Both the position numbers and the translations under genes were made by a program. Shown here piece after piece: positions 45,150 through 57,572 of a stretch of 64,000 nucleotides of DNA. Within the stretch, counting starts at the first letter, position 1. Every line of letters begins with the position of its first letter. The stretch spans positions 53,224,883-53,288,882 of the forward strand of contig CM067298.1 of the NCBI GenBank assembly GCA_034231615.1, given 5' to 3'. A model generated the notes under the pieces. It saw only the letters and a list, made by a program, of their open reading frames with translations, was not told the origin of the DNA and ran no database searches. Source of the stretch: Meghimatium bilineatum (lineage: Eukaryota > Mollusca > Gastropoda > Stylommatophora > Philomycidae).

Positions 45150-47512
45150 TATTGTTTAAGTGTGATATGTAACTCTTTGATAGGAGGTTTCTTCTCATTG
45201 TATTGTACATCTCTGAGAGTTGAAGTCTTATCTATGTTAATGCTGACGCACCATCTATTTGCACATAAGGTTAAGGCATCAATTGCTCTTTGTATTTATT
45301 TAGTGACCACTGTCGCATGTTCTTCCGTGCACCAGATCACCCGGTCGTAGCATACATTGCCACTTTGATCCGGTGTGGTAGTTTGACAACTAAGTCACTG
45401 ATGTAAACCAAGAAAAGTGTGGGTGACAGGACACCTTCCTGCGGTAGCGACCATCCAACCCTGGTTTTTCTATTATGCAGGTATGCTTTTACCCATTTGA
45501 GATTCTAGATTTAACCCTGCAATTTCGCAATTTATTTCCTTGATGTCTATCCATGCTGCTAGTACTAATTTCTTATCTTGAAAGGCGTTCGCAATCTCTT
45601 GGGAGAGGTTGATTGCATGTTCTTCAGTAGAGTGCACTGTCTGAAGCTTGCTTGCTGCGATACCAGAAGGTTTTCACTTTCAAGGTACCACTGCATCCAA
45701 AGATTGATAATGCGTTCCATTGTTTTGCATAGACAGCTTGTGGGTCTGTAATTGAAGATTGTGTTGCCATCTTTTTTTCTGATTTGAGGAGTGGTATAAT
45801 TATTGCCTCTCTCCATGTCTGCGGAACATTACCTGTGGTCCAGCTTGTGTTGAAAATCTGCAGTAGCTTTGCTCTTGCTGCAGTTCCCCTGTTTTTAATA
45901 ATTTCCTTGGACACTCCATCAGTTCCTGGGGACTTTTTCAGTTTAAATTTGAATATTACATGCTCCAGTTCTTTCAATGTAATTGGTGCTTCAATGAAAT
46001 CATGCATAGGTTCGTCGTGTCCAGTGTTTTGCTTGTTCTCTCGAACCTCCTGTTGTTATTCTGGGCTAACTTTAATGCTGTTGCATTCTGCAAAAGAATC
46101 TGCAAAGTAATCATCTACATGTATACCTGCTAAATAATTTCTATCTTCATAAAGTGTGATCCTTGTATTTCTCCATGTACGTCATCATTTAGTTATATTA
46201 CCAGTTTGCATAATTGCCTAGTATTTCTTTCAAGGTTCAACGGTTTTTTTCTTTCCAGCTGCTCCGCCTGGTTTGTAACTGTGTTTGCTGATATTTGTTG
46301 TGGTGTTCTTGGATATGTCTGTTCTTTGCCTGCTGTCTAGATGTTTCCTTCTCATTTTGTAGCTGCTCCAGTTCATCATTCCAGTAGAGTTTGTAGTTTT
46401 TTCCTCCTATTCCCATGGTATGGTTTTACTAGCAACATATAGTATGCATCTATTAAATTCACTCACTGCTTTACTGATGTCTTTGTCCACGTTCATGTCC
46501 TTAGCTAGAACACTGGTTAAATGCTGGTACATTTTCCAGTCTACCCACTTATAGTTCCACCTACTGAGTGTCCTTCTGTTCTTAAAAAAATAATTGTGTA
46601 TTTCCAAAAATACTGGTCTGTGGTCACTACCCCCACGCTTCTTTCCATCAACACGTGTGATGTTCCGTTCAAGGCATAGTGAATGGAATGCCAGGTCTTG
46701 TCTTTAGGTGATGTGCTATGCTCTCGAGTAGAAGGTTGGGGTGTCTGATGGCTGGTTAATAAGTATGAGATTATTTTCATCCTGCCAACTTTCAAGTTCC
46801 TCACTTCTCTTGTCCATGTGATTGTGGCCCCATCTCTGAGAGTTTCTGTTGATGTCAATACACACCATAAGTCTCTATTTTTTCTTGGATTGTTTCTAGT
46901 GCCAATGGTCTATCATTTTGGCAGCAGTAGTTCAGGAGATGGAATTCAGTACTTTCTGTCTTTAGGTGGAGCATCTGGTATTCTGCCCCCTTCATGTGCA
47001 CTTTCAGCTGACATGCATTGATATTGTTTTTAACAAGTGTCCGAACTCCACACTTTCGTCTGTCCTTTTGATCTGATCGGTAGCACTGGCAGCATCTGAT
47101 TTTAAAGGCTGTATCACTGCTGATGTGTAATTATTGAATACAACTACATTAGCTTGCTCTTCACATAGGATATTTTCCAATTTTTTACTGTATCCATCTC
47201 TTTTTCTGTTGGCACTCTCAACATTCCAGTGCATAATTTCTATTGGTTGTTGGTTTGTTTGGCCAGTAGATGTATTCCATTGCCTCCTGTTTCCTCGGGG
47301 CAATTGAGAAGGACCTCCAGTAATTGAGGTGGGGACCTTTCGATTTATTGGGCCTGGCATCGTCCCTGCATGAATGTTCGCAACAGGGTAGGCAAACAAA
47401 ACTGTTATTAGATATAGATATTTTCTCATTGTGTTTTGTACGTGGCATCCTGATTAAATGTGAGTCTTTTGGTTGGTTGCCTCCGTCTTCAGCACCCTGC
47501 TTACTTACTTAG
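45150..47512 (-). mobile_element. LINE with endonuclease and RT, 3' end missing
   Basis: Minus strand begins MPRTKHNEKISISNNSFVCL (47448), reaches IEIMHWNVESANRKRDGYSK (endonuclease start), FHLLNYCCQNDRPLALET, INQPSDTPTF, then WVDWKMYQHL, ITLKELEHVIFKFKLKKSPG, TDGVSKEIIKNRGTAARAKL, NTSWTTGNVPQTWREAIIIP, TMERIINLWMQWYLESENLL, LKWVKAYLHNRKTRVGW and LPQEGVLSPTLFLVYISDL. The YADD codons (about 45335-45350) are broken by a one-base deletion. The frame is readable over 2.3 kb but has several stops and shifts. Confidence 0.85.
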
Positions 47513-47639
47513 AACAGTGGCTCTGCTCGAGTTGGACTGCCCGACCAGCCTTAGTTTCTAGCCCTTGATTTTTGAACTAACTCCCATCATCACTTGAAGG
47601 TGCTGGTTTCGATGGGGTAAAAACATCTAAAAAGTTTAG

Positions 47640-48410
47640 ACAGGTTTGAAAAGTACACCAGCTACAGCCGCAAACAGATTCAATTAGTTCTATTGTATAC
47701 ACTAAAACATACGCACGCACACATACACACGCACTTGAGGTGCGACAACACACATCTGAAGCTGTTGTCTTCATTGCCAACTTTGAGGTCTATAATAATA
47801 ATAATTATTATTGTTATTATTATTGGATAATTATTATCACTATTACTATGATTATTTTCTTCTTCTTCTTTCGTTTTCCTCGAACGTGCCTATATCTAAA
47901 GATTGTATCTTCTATAAACATGAAGGTGTTTTCCAATATAAGGTGTGCGAATTACCAATTATATACGTTAAGTTGGTCTTCGTGGCAGATGGGCTATTAA
48001 GACAGTGAAATACTCTTGACTTGCGAACTTGGTCGTGGATCGACAAGCAATGTGAAAAATGTCGTTTCACGTAGCTCTAGCAAAGTAGCTGAATCGTATA
48101 AGTGATATCTAAAAATGTGAAAAAATGTCAAAAGAACTGTACGTACATGTTATGCATCAATGGTTATTCAGAAAGTACAGATTAAACTCAAATGATAATA
48201 AAGAATGGTATTTTAGAAAATGTGGACTCTTTGATTACAAATACATGATGAACTAGATGCTTTCACGTCTCTTCCAAGAAAAAGTACGTTTATCAGACCT
48301 TGTCTGGAGTCTTGTAGATTTTCAAGTTGTTTGTTTGTGAGTTAACTGACAAGAACAGGTGAATAACTAACTATAATCTGGAAACTGGAGCTCTTGTTTG
48401 TCTTAGCAGT
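47640..48410. other. Stretch with short microsatellites
   Basis: A CACACG patch (47705-47735) and ATT/TTC runs (47791-47870). No gene recognised. Confidence 0.5.
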
Positions 48411-48424
48411 GGGAAACACTTGGC

Positions 48425-48722
48425 GCTGTAAAAAGAGGTAGGAAGAGAAGGAGAGAATGATAAAAAATGTAAAGATAAATACAGAGAAGAGAAGAGTAGA
48501 GATGGAGAGAGAAACATAAATTTAGTCGTAAAAATAGAAGTGTGAGTAAAATACAGAAGTGTAGAGAGATAGAAAGAGATAAGTTGGAGGAAAATGAAAA
48601 CGGAGAGAAAAGATTAAAAAAAAGGGGGGGGGAAACTTCAAGGAGAGAAAGTAAACGATAAAGCAAGAGAGAGAGAGAGAGAGATAGTAATAGAGAGAGA
48701 CAGATAGAGAGGAGTGGAAGTC
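48425..48722 (+). repeat. Polypurine tract
   Basis: About 300 bp strongly enriched in G and A on the plus strand, ending in (GA)n at 48668-48685. The complementary strand gives a Leu/Ser-rich frame that is a composition artefact. Confidence 0.8.
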
Positions 48723-48959
48723 GTGACACGTTTTTTGGTTTATATAAAGATCTCATGTGAACATAGAAAACAAGGTAATGAAGTTCTGCTGCAGTTGTAA
48801 CATATAAAGACCGCAGAATGATAATTCAAGATCTCCATATTTAGGTGTGTAGTACTTTGCCTCTTTATTTCGCTAGGCTGTTACACGGTCTATTATTTTT
48901 TAATTTAAAGATATATAATTTTGTTAGGAACTTTTTTTCCCGTACATGACTTGATTGGC

Positions 48960-49440
48960 CACTCTTCAATTTAGATAGTTTAAGAGCCAAAACAAAAACC
49001 ACAGAAGTTCTTCTCAAGGAACTTATTGTCACTGATGATGGTGCCTTGGTTTTCTATTTTGAGGAAGTCATGAAAGCTCTCATCATCAGTGTGACATAAG
49101 GATGTGACATTTTTCTCTCAGAGTATAAGTTTTATATATACTATAGTTTTATGTCAAGGAACTTCACGATAACTTCTCTTGTAAGTTATAACCATCTCAT
49201 CAGCCATCGTTGGCACACATTCTGCCAACGTTCTTGCACTGTCAAAGCATTTCTATCATGAGACGAAGAAATCAATGTACACATATGGAGTGCTGCTACT
49301 ACATTTGGTAGATTATCAAGAAGATCGTGGAAAAAAGTAAATGTATCGGGATTGTGTTCTCATCACTTCACTATACGGCTCAGAAACATGGACATCACAC
49401 TCCAGACATAAGTATCGGCGTTAAGCAAAGGGGCAGTAAT
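48960..49440 (+). mobile_element. CR1-like LINE fragment (RT palm to post-RT)
   Basis: Reads DSLRAKTKTTEVLLKELIVT then TDDGALVFYFEEVMKALI (FADD region, here VTDD), later DEEINVHIWSAATTFGRLSR and GSETWTSHSRHKYRR. Stops and shifts throughout. Confidence 0.65.
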
Positions 49441-49799
49441 ACGTTTCAGGGACAGACTACATAAGCAAAGATCAATATAAAACTTTATTAAGTAGGAACA
49501 TAGTACACAAAGAAATAAGCAGCACAGCTTCCCAACTATACATAATTAAAAACGTATATAAAAATATGATGTATTGTCTTTCATAGATTTGCATGCAGCT
49601 GAGAATTAAAGTATTCTGGGTATGAAAGAATACTCCGGGGAAATCCTCAACCGCCGAATTTGGGCACGAAAACAAGAGCTCCAGTGCATGTAATTTTTGG
49701 GTATCGAAACAAATATTTGACAAAAGCATAGAACTGTGGTGGATACTCGTACAACAGGAATCGTACAATAAGGATCATGTTGCCTTTCAGCGCCAGAGG

Positions 49800-51060
49800 T
49801 AAAATAGTTTTCTGGAGATTACCCTCTTGTATGCTGAGTATATTGTGGAGTTTGTCGCCTCTTTTATTTCGGTGGTTCATCGTTTTCGTGGTCGACCTCT
49901 AGGTCTGCCTTCACTGTATCTGTGCAGCATACTTTGCTGTGGTATGCTGTCTAATGGTAATCTGTTGATGTGTGCAAACAATTTTATCTTTTGTCTCTTA
50001 AAATATTCCAACATTGGAGTGCCACCGGTTATTTGTCTAATGTCTTCATTTCTCACTCTGTCTCTTAGCGATATTTCTAGGATTCTGCGCAGGCATGCCA
50101 TTTCAGCTGTCACAAGTTTACGTTTATCTTGTGCTGTCGTTGTCCATGTTTGGAATTGGTAATACAGCATTGGTATAATAATTGTTCTGAATAGTGTTAT
50201 TTTGGTGTTTAAATCTACATATTTGTTTCTAAAGATTGGTGTCAATTGTCCTAGGGTATGGTATGCTTTACTACATCTATTGTGTATTTCTATGCTGCTC
50301 CTGCAGTCTGTTGTTATATTGCTTCCTAGTTATGTGAATTCTGTCACTTGCTTAAATCTGTTGTTTCCAATATATATATATATATATATTTGTGTTTCTT
50401 TCTTTTCTTCCCATCTTCATTCTTCATAACTTCGGTCTTCTCTATATTTATCTTCATGTTAATGGTTTGACATTTTTGGTGTAATCTGTCTATTTGTCTT
50501 TGTAGTTTCTCTTCTGATGATTCTACTAGTACTTGGTCGTCTGCAAATTTAAGCTATCCTTCAAATTGTTTTCTTCCGTCGTCTTTGCTACATTGCAAAT
50601 GTGATCTACGTATGTTATGATCTATAGGGGGATAATACACATCCCTGTTCCACTCACGAGTAAATATGGAAAATATCCGATGTACCTGACCTCGTTCTTA
50701 CTGCGCATGGACTATATGCGTGTATGCTGTGACATAGGCTTATGATATGTTGGGGGACTCCGTATGTTTGTAGTGTTATTCATAGTTATGTTCTATCCAC
50801 TCTATTAAAAGCTTTCTCTTGATACACGAAAGCCAGATATGTTTTGTTTGTCTTTCTGAAATCTGTTTGAGGGCGAAGATTGCGTCTGTACAGCTTTTAT
50901 ATTTCCGAAAGCCTAATTGTGTGTTGTTGAGCTGTGGTTCTATATATGCGCACATCATTCTCTCTAGTATCTTGCTAAAGATCTTTCCCATTTGGCTTAA
51001 GAGTGATATGCCTCTATACTATACTCTAGACTTTGTTTTTTATTTCTGTGATCCATCGTG
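49800..51060 (-). mobile_element. Family-G LINE: RT to C-terminus
   Basis: Minus strand: MGKIFSKILERMMCAYIEPQ, NTQLGFRKYKSCTDAIFALK, (degraded palm), RFKQVTEFT, SNITTDCRSSIEIHNRCSKA, PIFRNKYVDLNTKITLFRTI, IIPMLYYQFQTWTTTAQDKR, VTAEMACLRRILEISLRDRV, PLDSIPQQSM and EGRPRGRPRKR. A short TA run (50369-50389) interrupts it. Confidence 0.8.
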
Positions 51061-51160
51061 TACATAGTCTGACTGGCTTTATAGCCGTTATGTCTATGTG
51101 TCATGCCCACCTGTGGTATGCTGTCATGTTTAACAATCGATTAGAAGTGGTTTATTTGGA

Positions 51161-51338
51161 GATGGAGGAGGGTGGCTGTCCCACTTCTATAGAATGTCAA
51201 GGTAAAGCAAAGCAATTTCAAAATAGGATGCGTCAGGTCTGGTGCAAATATCGCAGCCGTGTTTAAAAAATGTCATTCCTTTATCTGGATCACTTTCTGC
51301 CTATTTGCAATAGTTTGAGAACGAAAGCAGAAGAAGAA
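51161..51338 (+). mobile_element. SINE family A, copy A7 (5'-truncated)
   Basis: GGGTGGCTGTCCCACTTCTA, GCGTCAGGTCTGGTGCAAAT, ATCGCAGCCGTGTTTAAA, AATAGTTTGAGAACGAAAGC, AGAAGAAGAAA. Confidence 0.75.
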
Positions 51339-51408
51339 ATCAACAAAGGAACCACAAACAGAAGATTGATTATAGTACACATATACATGTACTTTAATTA
51401 TACAATAC

Positions 51409-51560
51409 CGCCGAAGTCAGATGTGTTAGACCGTTGGCAAAAATAAAACAGTGACACAAGATATTTCTTGTCTCTGAACTACATTTCTGCTCAAAATCTA
51501 TAGAGACTATTCTACTACAAGAGAGAACAAGTGGGAGTTTGAGAATGAACGTAAAGAATA
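51409..51560 (+). mobile_element. SINE family B, copy B6
   Basis: CCGCCGAAGTCAGATGTGTT, GTTGGCAAAAATAAAACAGT, GGGAGTTTGAGAATGAACGT, AAAGAATAAA. It lies 70 bp after A7, same strand. Confidence 0.75.
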
Positions 51561-51815
51561 AATACATTGACTTCTTTGTAGTGGATTAACGTAGAAATAA
51601 AATGTAAAGGAGGCATTGTTAAGTGTAAATCAATAAATTGCTATAAACTGATATGGCTGGTGTCGACTGCTGTGTATGCAAGTACACCTGATAACCCCCT
51701 TGAACAGGATATGAGTAAGACTACTGGTATGTTTCTGTGTGTGACAAGTCGAAATAAGGGAGGAAGAAATTTGGGAGGATATGCTTCTCGTTTTCATGTT
51801 AGGTTCTGTGTGTTT

Positions 51816-51853
51816 GTGTGTATGTGCGTGTGTGTGTGTGTGTGTGTGTGTGC
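51816..51853. repeat. (GT)n microsatellite
   Basis: GTGTGTATGTGC then about 24 bp of GT. Confidence 0.9.
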
Positions 51854-52104
51854 TAATGTGTTTATAAGTTTGTGTATTTGTTCGTCTGTGAGTATAACTT
51901 TATCTTTGTTTTTCAAAATGTTTATTTCTCTATATATTTGTGTTTGTTATTGAGATTCAATTCTAACGTTGTTTCTATTCTCATGTTTTATAATTCGTTC
52001 ACTCATGTTTCTCTATATTCTTGTGTATGCTAGAAATTTAATATTTGTTTTTCTATATTTGTATATGTGGTTCGATGTTACCTTTCTTTTTCTGTAAATG
52101 TAGT

Positions 52105-53062
52105 TCACATATGGTCCATGCGGCAATAGGGGCCTGGACTTCTCCTTCAGAGTTCAAAGAGTAGGACTACTATCATATTTCCAGACATGTCGTGGGAGGC
52201 GACTAAGGAAATGTTGGTGGATAGTCTTAAAACATATCACCTGTGGAAAAAAACAGTCATTGTCACATCTTGTCTCGATTTCTTACTTTTGTTTTCTACC
52301 ACATAACGATAACGCCCATGGATGAACGTAGAGATGAAGGCAAGCGGACATTGCACCTTTCTCCATTTGTGACAAACTCCTAGATAGCGGGGGTACAACA
52401 TGTGTCATTACCAAGGTAGGTCAACATATCTGACAAAAGAATGATGAGTTAGTTGGCCCAGAAGAGTGTCCTTTGCTCCTGGCAGGACGTGGTAATTATG
52501 TGATACTGACGCACTGGAATGCCTCCATTCAGAGACCAAACATGCATTAAACCCCCCCCCCCCTCCCCATGCATATCTATGTCTGCGAGTCCTGGTCTCG
52601 TCTCAGTTGCACAACAGAGAAAAACACGTGATTCTGTTATAAAAGCTAAGGACTATCACGAGCTACCTGCTCACAGCTCAAGTGATTCTGTTATAAAAGC
52701 TAAGAACTGTCAAGAGCTACCTGCTCACAGCTCAAGTGATTCTGTTATAAAAGCTACAGACTATCGAGAGCTACCTGCTAACAGCTCAAGTGATTCTGTT
52801 ATAAAAGCTAAGAACTGTCAAGAGCTACCTGCTCACAGCTCAAGTGATTCTGTTATAAAAGCTAAGAACTGTCAAGAGCTACCTGCTCACAGCTCAAGTG
52901 ATTCTGTTATAAAAGCTACAGACTATCGAGAGCTACCTGCTAACAGCTCAAGTGATTCTGTTATAAAAGCTAAGAACTGTCAAGAGCTACCTGCTCACAG
53001 CTCAAGTGATTCTGTTATAAAAGCTAAGAACTGTCAAGAGCTACCTGCTCACAGCTCATTAT
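52105..53062 (+). mobile_element. Repeat family C, copy C2, with internal 54-bp array
   Basis: 5' module GGCAATAGGGGCCTGGACTT and core CATGTCGTGGGAGGCGACTA are related to family A. The body (CACCTGTGGAAA, GACAAACTCCTAGATAGCGG, AGGTAGGTCAACATATC, GTTAGTTGGCCCAGAAGAGT, GGCAGGACGTGGTAATTATG) matches C1 and C3. The 3' part has been expanded into a 54-bp array, and the element is followed by ATC-rich DNA (53065-53107). Confidence 0.75.
52625..53060 (+). repeat. 54-bp minisatellite, 8 units, open in one frame
   Basis: Unit AGTGATTCTGTTATAAAAGC plus TAAGAACTGTCAAGAGCTAC and CTGCTCACAGCTCA. In one frame it encodes SDSVIKAKNCQELPAHSS repeats, inside an open frame 52519-53064. The variant with TDYRELPAN recurs every third unit (162-bp higher-order pattern). 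Part of the unit matches ATAGCTACCTGTTCACAGCT of C1, so it arose inside a mobile element and is unlikely to be a protein gene. Confidence 0.93.
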
Positions 53063-53109
53063 GATCACAACTATCATCTACATCATCATCATAATCATCG
53101 TCATCATAT

Positions 53110-53440
53110 TTGGTTTACAGTTGCTTATTTGCATTTACCTGTGTGGGTGTGATTCATGTTATAATTTGTAAGAATTGCGTGCATGTTTCAATAAATATGC
53201 CATGGACAGAAAAAAGGCAAACAAAAGAAACTATGAATTCACGTCTTAAGCATGTCCCTTGCTGCAGAAGATCAACTTTGGAAAAATGTTAGCTGAATAA
53301 TAACAATTATGCAAATGAGATAGACTGCAAAATTTAATAACGGAAAAAAGACAGCGACATATTTCATACAATTTTCTGAAAATAAAAAATTTTTTTTTTG
53401 ATAAAGCTAACACTTAGTAAATGGAATGACAAAACATTAT
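53110..53440. other. Stretch without recognised feature
   Basis: Only a short frame and poly(T/A) patches. Confidence 0.4.
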
Positions 53441-53470
53441 ATATATATTTATATATATATATATATATAA
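53438..53470. repeat. (TA)n microsatellite
   Basis: Short TA run. Confidence 0.9.
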
Positions 53471-53474
53471 AATT

Positions 53475-55290
53475 AATTGTCGTTTTATCCATGTCTTTGC
53501 ATCTGTATGTGCATTTGTAAGTCTTGGTGAACTTGTTTGTTTACATTTCGAACACAACATTTTTCTAACTCCAGCCCCTTTTTTTCTATACAATATAGCT
53601 GTCCTGATCATGTTATCAGCAACATTTTCTTTATAACTCCTGACGTTATACCAGAATATCATATGCAGAGCATCAAGATCTATAAAAAAATTTAGATCGC
53701 ATTGGTCGATGGTGTAATGCATCTGTACTGCGCTAATGCCGACTAAGGTGTGTATGGAAAGAATGTAAAGAGAACAATAAAGGGATAAATCCTCAGTGTT
53801 AGGAACAACCCAAAGACACTAAAGATATTAGGGCTGGGGCAACACAGAGCAACAGGAGGAAAACAAAGAAACTTAATAAAGTTTAGACTAAATCGTCTCT
53901 ATTAGGACACAAAAAGACAACAAAGTACAGAGAACATCAACTTTAAAATACACTAGGGTGCTTTTCGAAAGTTATCTGTGTTTCAATGAGAATGTAAATT
54001 ACAAATTAATAAAAGCTCAAAAGGAAGTGACAACGTTGAGAGTGATGGCTGCCTCATTTTGTGAACAACGGCTGCGCGTAATGTCATATAAATGACATGT
54101 CATGTCAGTACGAGGTTATTATTTGACTTGGTTGTGATTTTTTAATTGATTGTGATTTGTTCAGGTTGTGATTTTTTCCTTGATACGACCACTCCTCCAG
54201 TCGATTCAGCTGTAAATGAGTACCTGATGCATGAGTTAGGGGAGGTAAAGACATCGAGGAAGGGAACTGGCCACCTCATCTAATAGTTGCTGCAGCTTAG
54301 TACATGAAGAGCAATCTTCATCCCCAACGGCAGGTTGATGCCATGGGACATACCTTTTACTCTCAGTCTAACACAGTTTGACATACTAGATAAGATCTAA
54401 GATGAAGCTATGCATAACATGTTTTAATGTCTCAGAGATACTGAAACAACGGGAAGGCGTTTTTGTTGGCGTATCCTTTCATTATAAAAAGAGCGGAGAT
54501 GCTTGTTCGTACTTCGACAAAAGTCATCCGCTAACATGATGATATTGGGAGGTTAAATAAAACATTAAAAAGGGGGCAGACATGGCTTGTCAGAGTAGAA
54601 GAGGTCCTACAATGTGCATACATTTGATTACGAGATATAGAGCATTGAGAAGAGTGGGAAAGTTAACATAACAAGTTTACAACTTTCGTTCAAGTGTTCG
54701 TCACGATTGTAAAGGTAAATTACAAAGTTATCTGTGGTAGGTAGAAGCAGATGCCCAGGCTCTAATTAGTGAGAATTCCTCAGGTGCAGATATTGTTTTC
54801 GCTGATGGATATTTGGTTCTGCATGTGCATTCACATCTCAATGCAGATGGAAGTCTATCAGGGAGGAAAGTATTGCTCTCAGTAGAACTACTACTAGTAT
54901 GCCAGTAGAGGTGATGACTGTGACCACGGAAAACACGTGATTAAAAACCTAAAGTGTTACAAGTCTTTGTTTTCAGATTGATTAAATAAGTATGCTGATA
55001 AAGAATCAGTCGAGCTATCAAAGTCTGGCTATCTATCAGTGGCTGAAGTCAATGACACAATCTGTGCTGGGGAAGTTATTTTAACTTTGTGTGTCTAGTA
55101 ATGCGGGTGTTGGAGGAAATTAAAGAACAGACAGACTTGCCAGCATAGCCGAAGTGACAAGTGGTAGTTAAATGAACCGCGATGACGTTTTGAACGAAAT
55201 CTAGTAGCTAGATCAGTTGGAAAACGCAAGGTGTAATTTTTCTGTGTTTATGCCCAGAAAGCAGGACTTGGAAAGAAGCGTAGAGTTGCA
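53475..55290. other. Stretch without confident feature
   Basis: A block at 54190-54370 (CGATTCAGCTGTAAATGAGT ... GGGGAGGTAAAG ... GGGAACTGGCCACCTC) looks like a SINE remnant, but only one copy is visible here. The rest is unassigned. Confidence 0.3.
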
Positions 55291-55330
55291 AAAAAACCCC
55301 CACAAAAACAACAACAACAACAACAACAAA
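55291..55330. repeat. (AAC)n microsatellite
   Basis: CAACAACAACAACAACAACA after an A/C-rich lead. Confidence 0.9.
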
Positions 55331-55339
55331 CGAGCGACA

Positions 55340-55950
55340 TTTAGTAATCAAAAGAAGTTTGATTAACCAACATAGAACATGAGCAGCTTGCTACCTCATG
55401 CTTAAGGTAATATTGAATAGACTATCAGAGCACATTTAGACGTTTCCCAGAATGATTATTTGTGGAATGTTATAAACAAGGCGAGAGTGCTTGTTAAGGT
55501 GGAATATATTTGCAAATCTAAAAAATTACGTAGGAACTGGGTAAACAATTCAAGAATGTTCTACGGTTGCGTGTTCTCATTAGTATTCACCAACTTGCAC
55601 TAAATTCATACGGTGATATGGTCTGTATGGTCAAAAGTGTCCAACATTGATACCATCAAATGGCTGAAAACTTTCATATGATTGCATTTCTGCGCACATA
55701 ATGAAATGATATAACATATACCCGTCTTGAGGAGGAGGAGGAAGCTTCGTCTCTGTACATACAGCCATGTTGGAGTATTATGGGTAAACAAGAACGCCCT
55801 GGAGAATTGTTTCTATGTGCAACTTCTGCAGAACTTTATTTCATACCAAGAAGTCTTCAATTCTCAGCGATATTCAATGATTTGAGAAGTTCCAACTCAG
55901 AGATAGTTTTTGTGTGTTTTTTTTAAGAAGGGATTTGTCACCATTTTGTA
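55340..55950. other. Stretch without recognised feature
   Basis: No coding or repeat signal identified. Confidence 0.4.
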
Positions 55951-55954
55951 TAAT

Positions 55955-56260
55955 CATCATCAAGTACCGCGTCCGCACCAGAGTTTGGATACTACGGACC
56001 TCAGACATCTTTTGTATCTTGCTTCGGTAGTGCACTCAGCTAGACTGTATCTTCACATCTCATGATGTTTCGCTCCCTCTTGTATATGTATCTACTTGTT
56101 GCCCTCTGCTCCTGAACTTTATTTTCAAGTAAGGCCAACAACAAGTTGTCATGTTTTTTAATATGTTCATTTAATGTGTATGATTTTGAATTCCTTTATT
56201 ATTTTTTTTCACATACAGTGTTATCAGAACCTCTTGGTTTGCGTTCTTCCCTTACCATGT
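55955..56260 (-). mobile_element. Family-E LINE 3' fragment
   Basis: Minus strand resembles the C-terminal part of the 27600-28980 copy (LLENKVQEQRATSRYIYKRE, then LSALPKQDTKDV) and ends GGTACTTGATGATGATTA. Confidence 0.6.
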
Positions 56261-56599
56261 TTTATACAGAGATTCAATCACATGGAAGCTGTAAATATTT
56301 CATGGTATCAATATTGACCTCATATGACCACATATTGGAATCAGTTTATGTGATAGAATGGCTAACCTGCGTCATTCTTCATAGTAATCCCGTTGCTGCG
56401 TTACAAGAGAAACAAGGTTATACAAATAAATCGGTTAGTGAATTAAACACACGGGTACTGAATGAAACAGGAGGGCTTGCGGCTAGTGTGAATTTATCTG
56501 CGTTTCGACGTGTGTGGCTATAGGTTTGTGGTTAGAGTTTAGATGTAATCGACTAAAGAAATCGGGTAAGATAATCTACAACCATGCCCGTCCCCATTA

Positions 56600-56815
56600 A
56601 AGACCATCCAACAGAATTAATTAGTACCCTATTCGTTAAGGTATTTGATTAGTTTTAGGCATTCGGTTGGTCACTATTTACATACTTGGAATATCATGCA
56701 TAGAATAGCCAAGGCAACACCAAGAATATAATTAGCGACCAACCGAGAACCAAACGATACTCAATAACGTAACGAAAGGGGTTTTAATTAATTCTGTTGG
56801 AAGGTCTTCTTTATC
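56600..56815. mobile_element. Foldback element FB, copy 2 (diverged)
   Basis: CAACAGAATTAATTAGTACC ... CTATTTACATACTTGGAATA is mirrored by ATTAGCGACCAACCGAG ... TTAATTAATTCTGTTGGAAG. Confidence 0.7.
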
Positions 56816-56892
56816 CACGACGGTCAGGCTAACACCCTTGTTTCGGTAAGGTAAACAGGAAATAACGTCACTGATCAAAGTCAAATGAAAAG

Positions 56893-56913
56893 AAATTATA
56901 TATATATATATAT
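56893..56913. repeat. (TA)n microsatellite
   Basis: Short TA run. Confidence 0.85.
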
Positions 56914-56944
56914 TTAGAAAAGGGATACAAATGAAAAACATATG

Positions 56945-57400
56945 GCTGTGTTGCAACAAAATAACAAAATTTTTTTTTCCTTAGAGCATGCAATCTTCCC
57001 AGTTACAACGCTTCAACATGAATCGTGGACAATCACCAATAAGGTGAGAAATAAAACTATTGCAAAATGTGAAACAAAATGTTACAGAATAATCCTCAAA
57101 ATACCAAGTACCAAATATATCACAAATGGGGAAATTCTGAGAGAATTGAAAGTAATATAAAACTGGCTAAACAGCAGGTTCTCTCTGGAAAATTACAGCA
57201 TTTTAATCATATCAAATGACATAATAGCCCAGAAAAGAGCATACTATAAGGGATTGTGTCAGTAAAATGAAAAAGAGACAGCCCACGAAGAAGATGGATG
57301 CAAGATATCAAAGATCACATGAACATGACACATATACAGGAACGTGGCTCAAGATCAGAAAGAGTTTCAAATGGTTGTGATAGCTTCTAATACGAAATTT
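56945..57400 (+). mobile_element. LINE post-RT fragment
   Basis: Reads EHAIFPVTTLQHESWTITNK, KCETKCYRIILKIPSTKYIT, NGEILRELKVI, then frames with KMKKRQPTKKMDARYQRS. The pattern is that of an ORF2 C-terminal region. Confidence 0.65.
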
Positions 57401-57509
57401 AGTTTCATTCTGTAGAATATGTGATTTTTGTTCTTAGTTTATTATTGGAAGAATGTAAATCATTCAAATTTGTTCCGACTTACGAACCACCTATTTTCGA
57501 TGTAGTAAA

Positions 57510-57572
57510 GAGGGAAGAAAGAGGGAGGGAGAGAAAAAGAAAGAAAAGTAAATAAAGGGAGAGAGAGAGGTA
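57510..57572 (+). repeat. GA-rich tract
   Basis: AGGGAGGGAGAGAAAAAGAA and GGGAGAGAGAGAGG. Confidence 0.8.

Noticed and set aside
48403-48756. Leu/Ser-rich minus-strand ORF resembling a membrane protein
   Set aside because: Complement of a polypurine tract; composition artefact.
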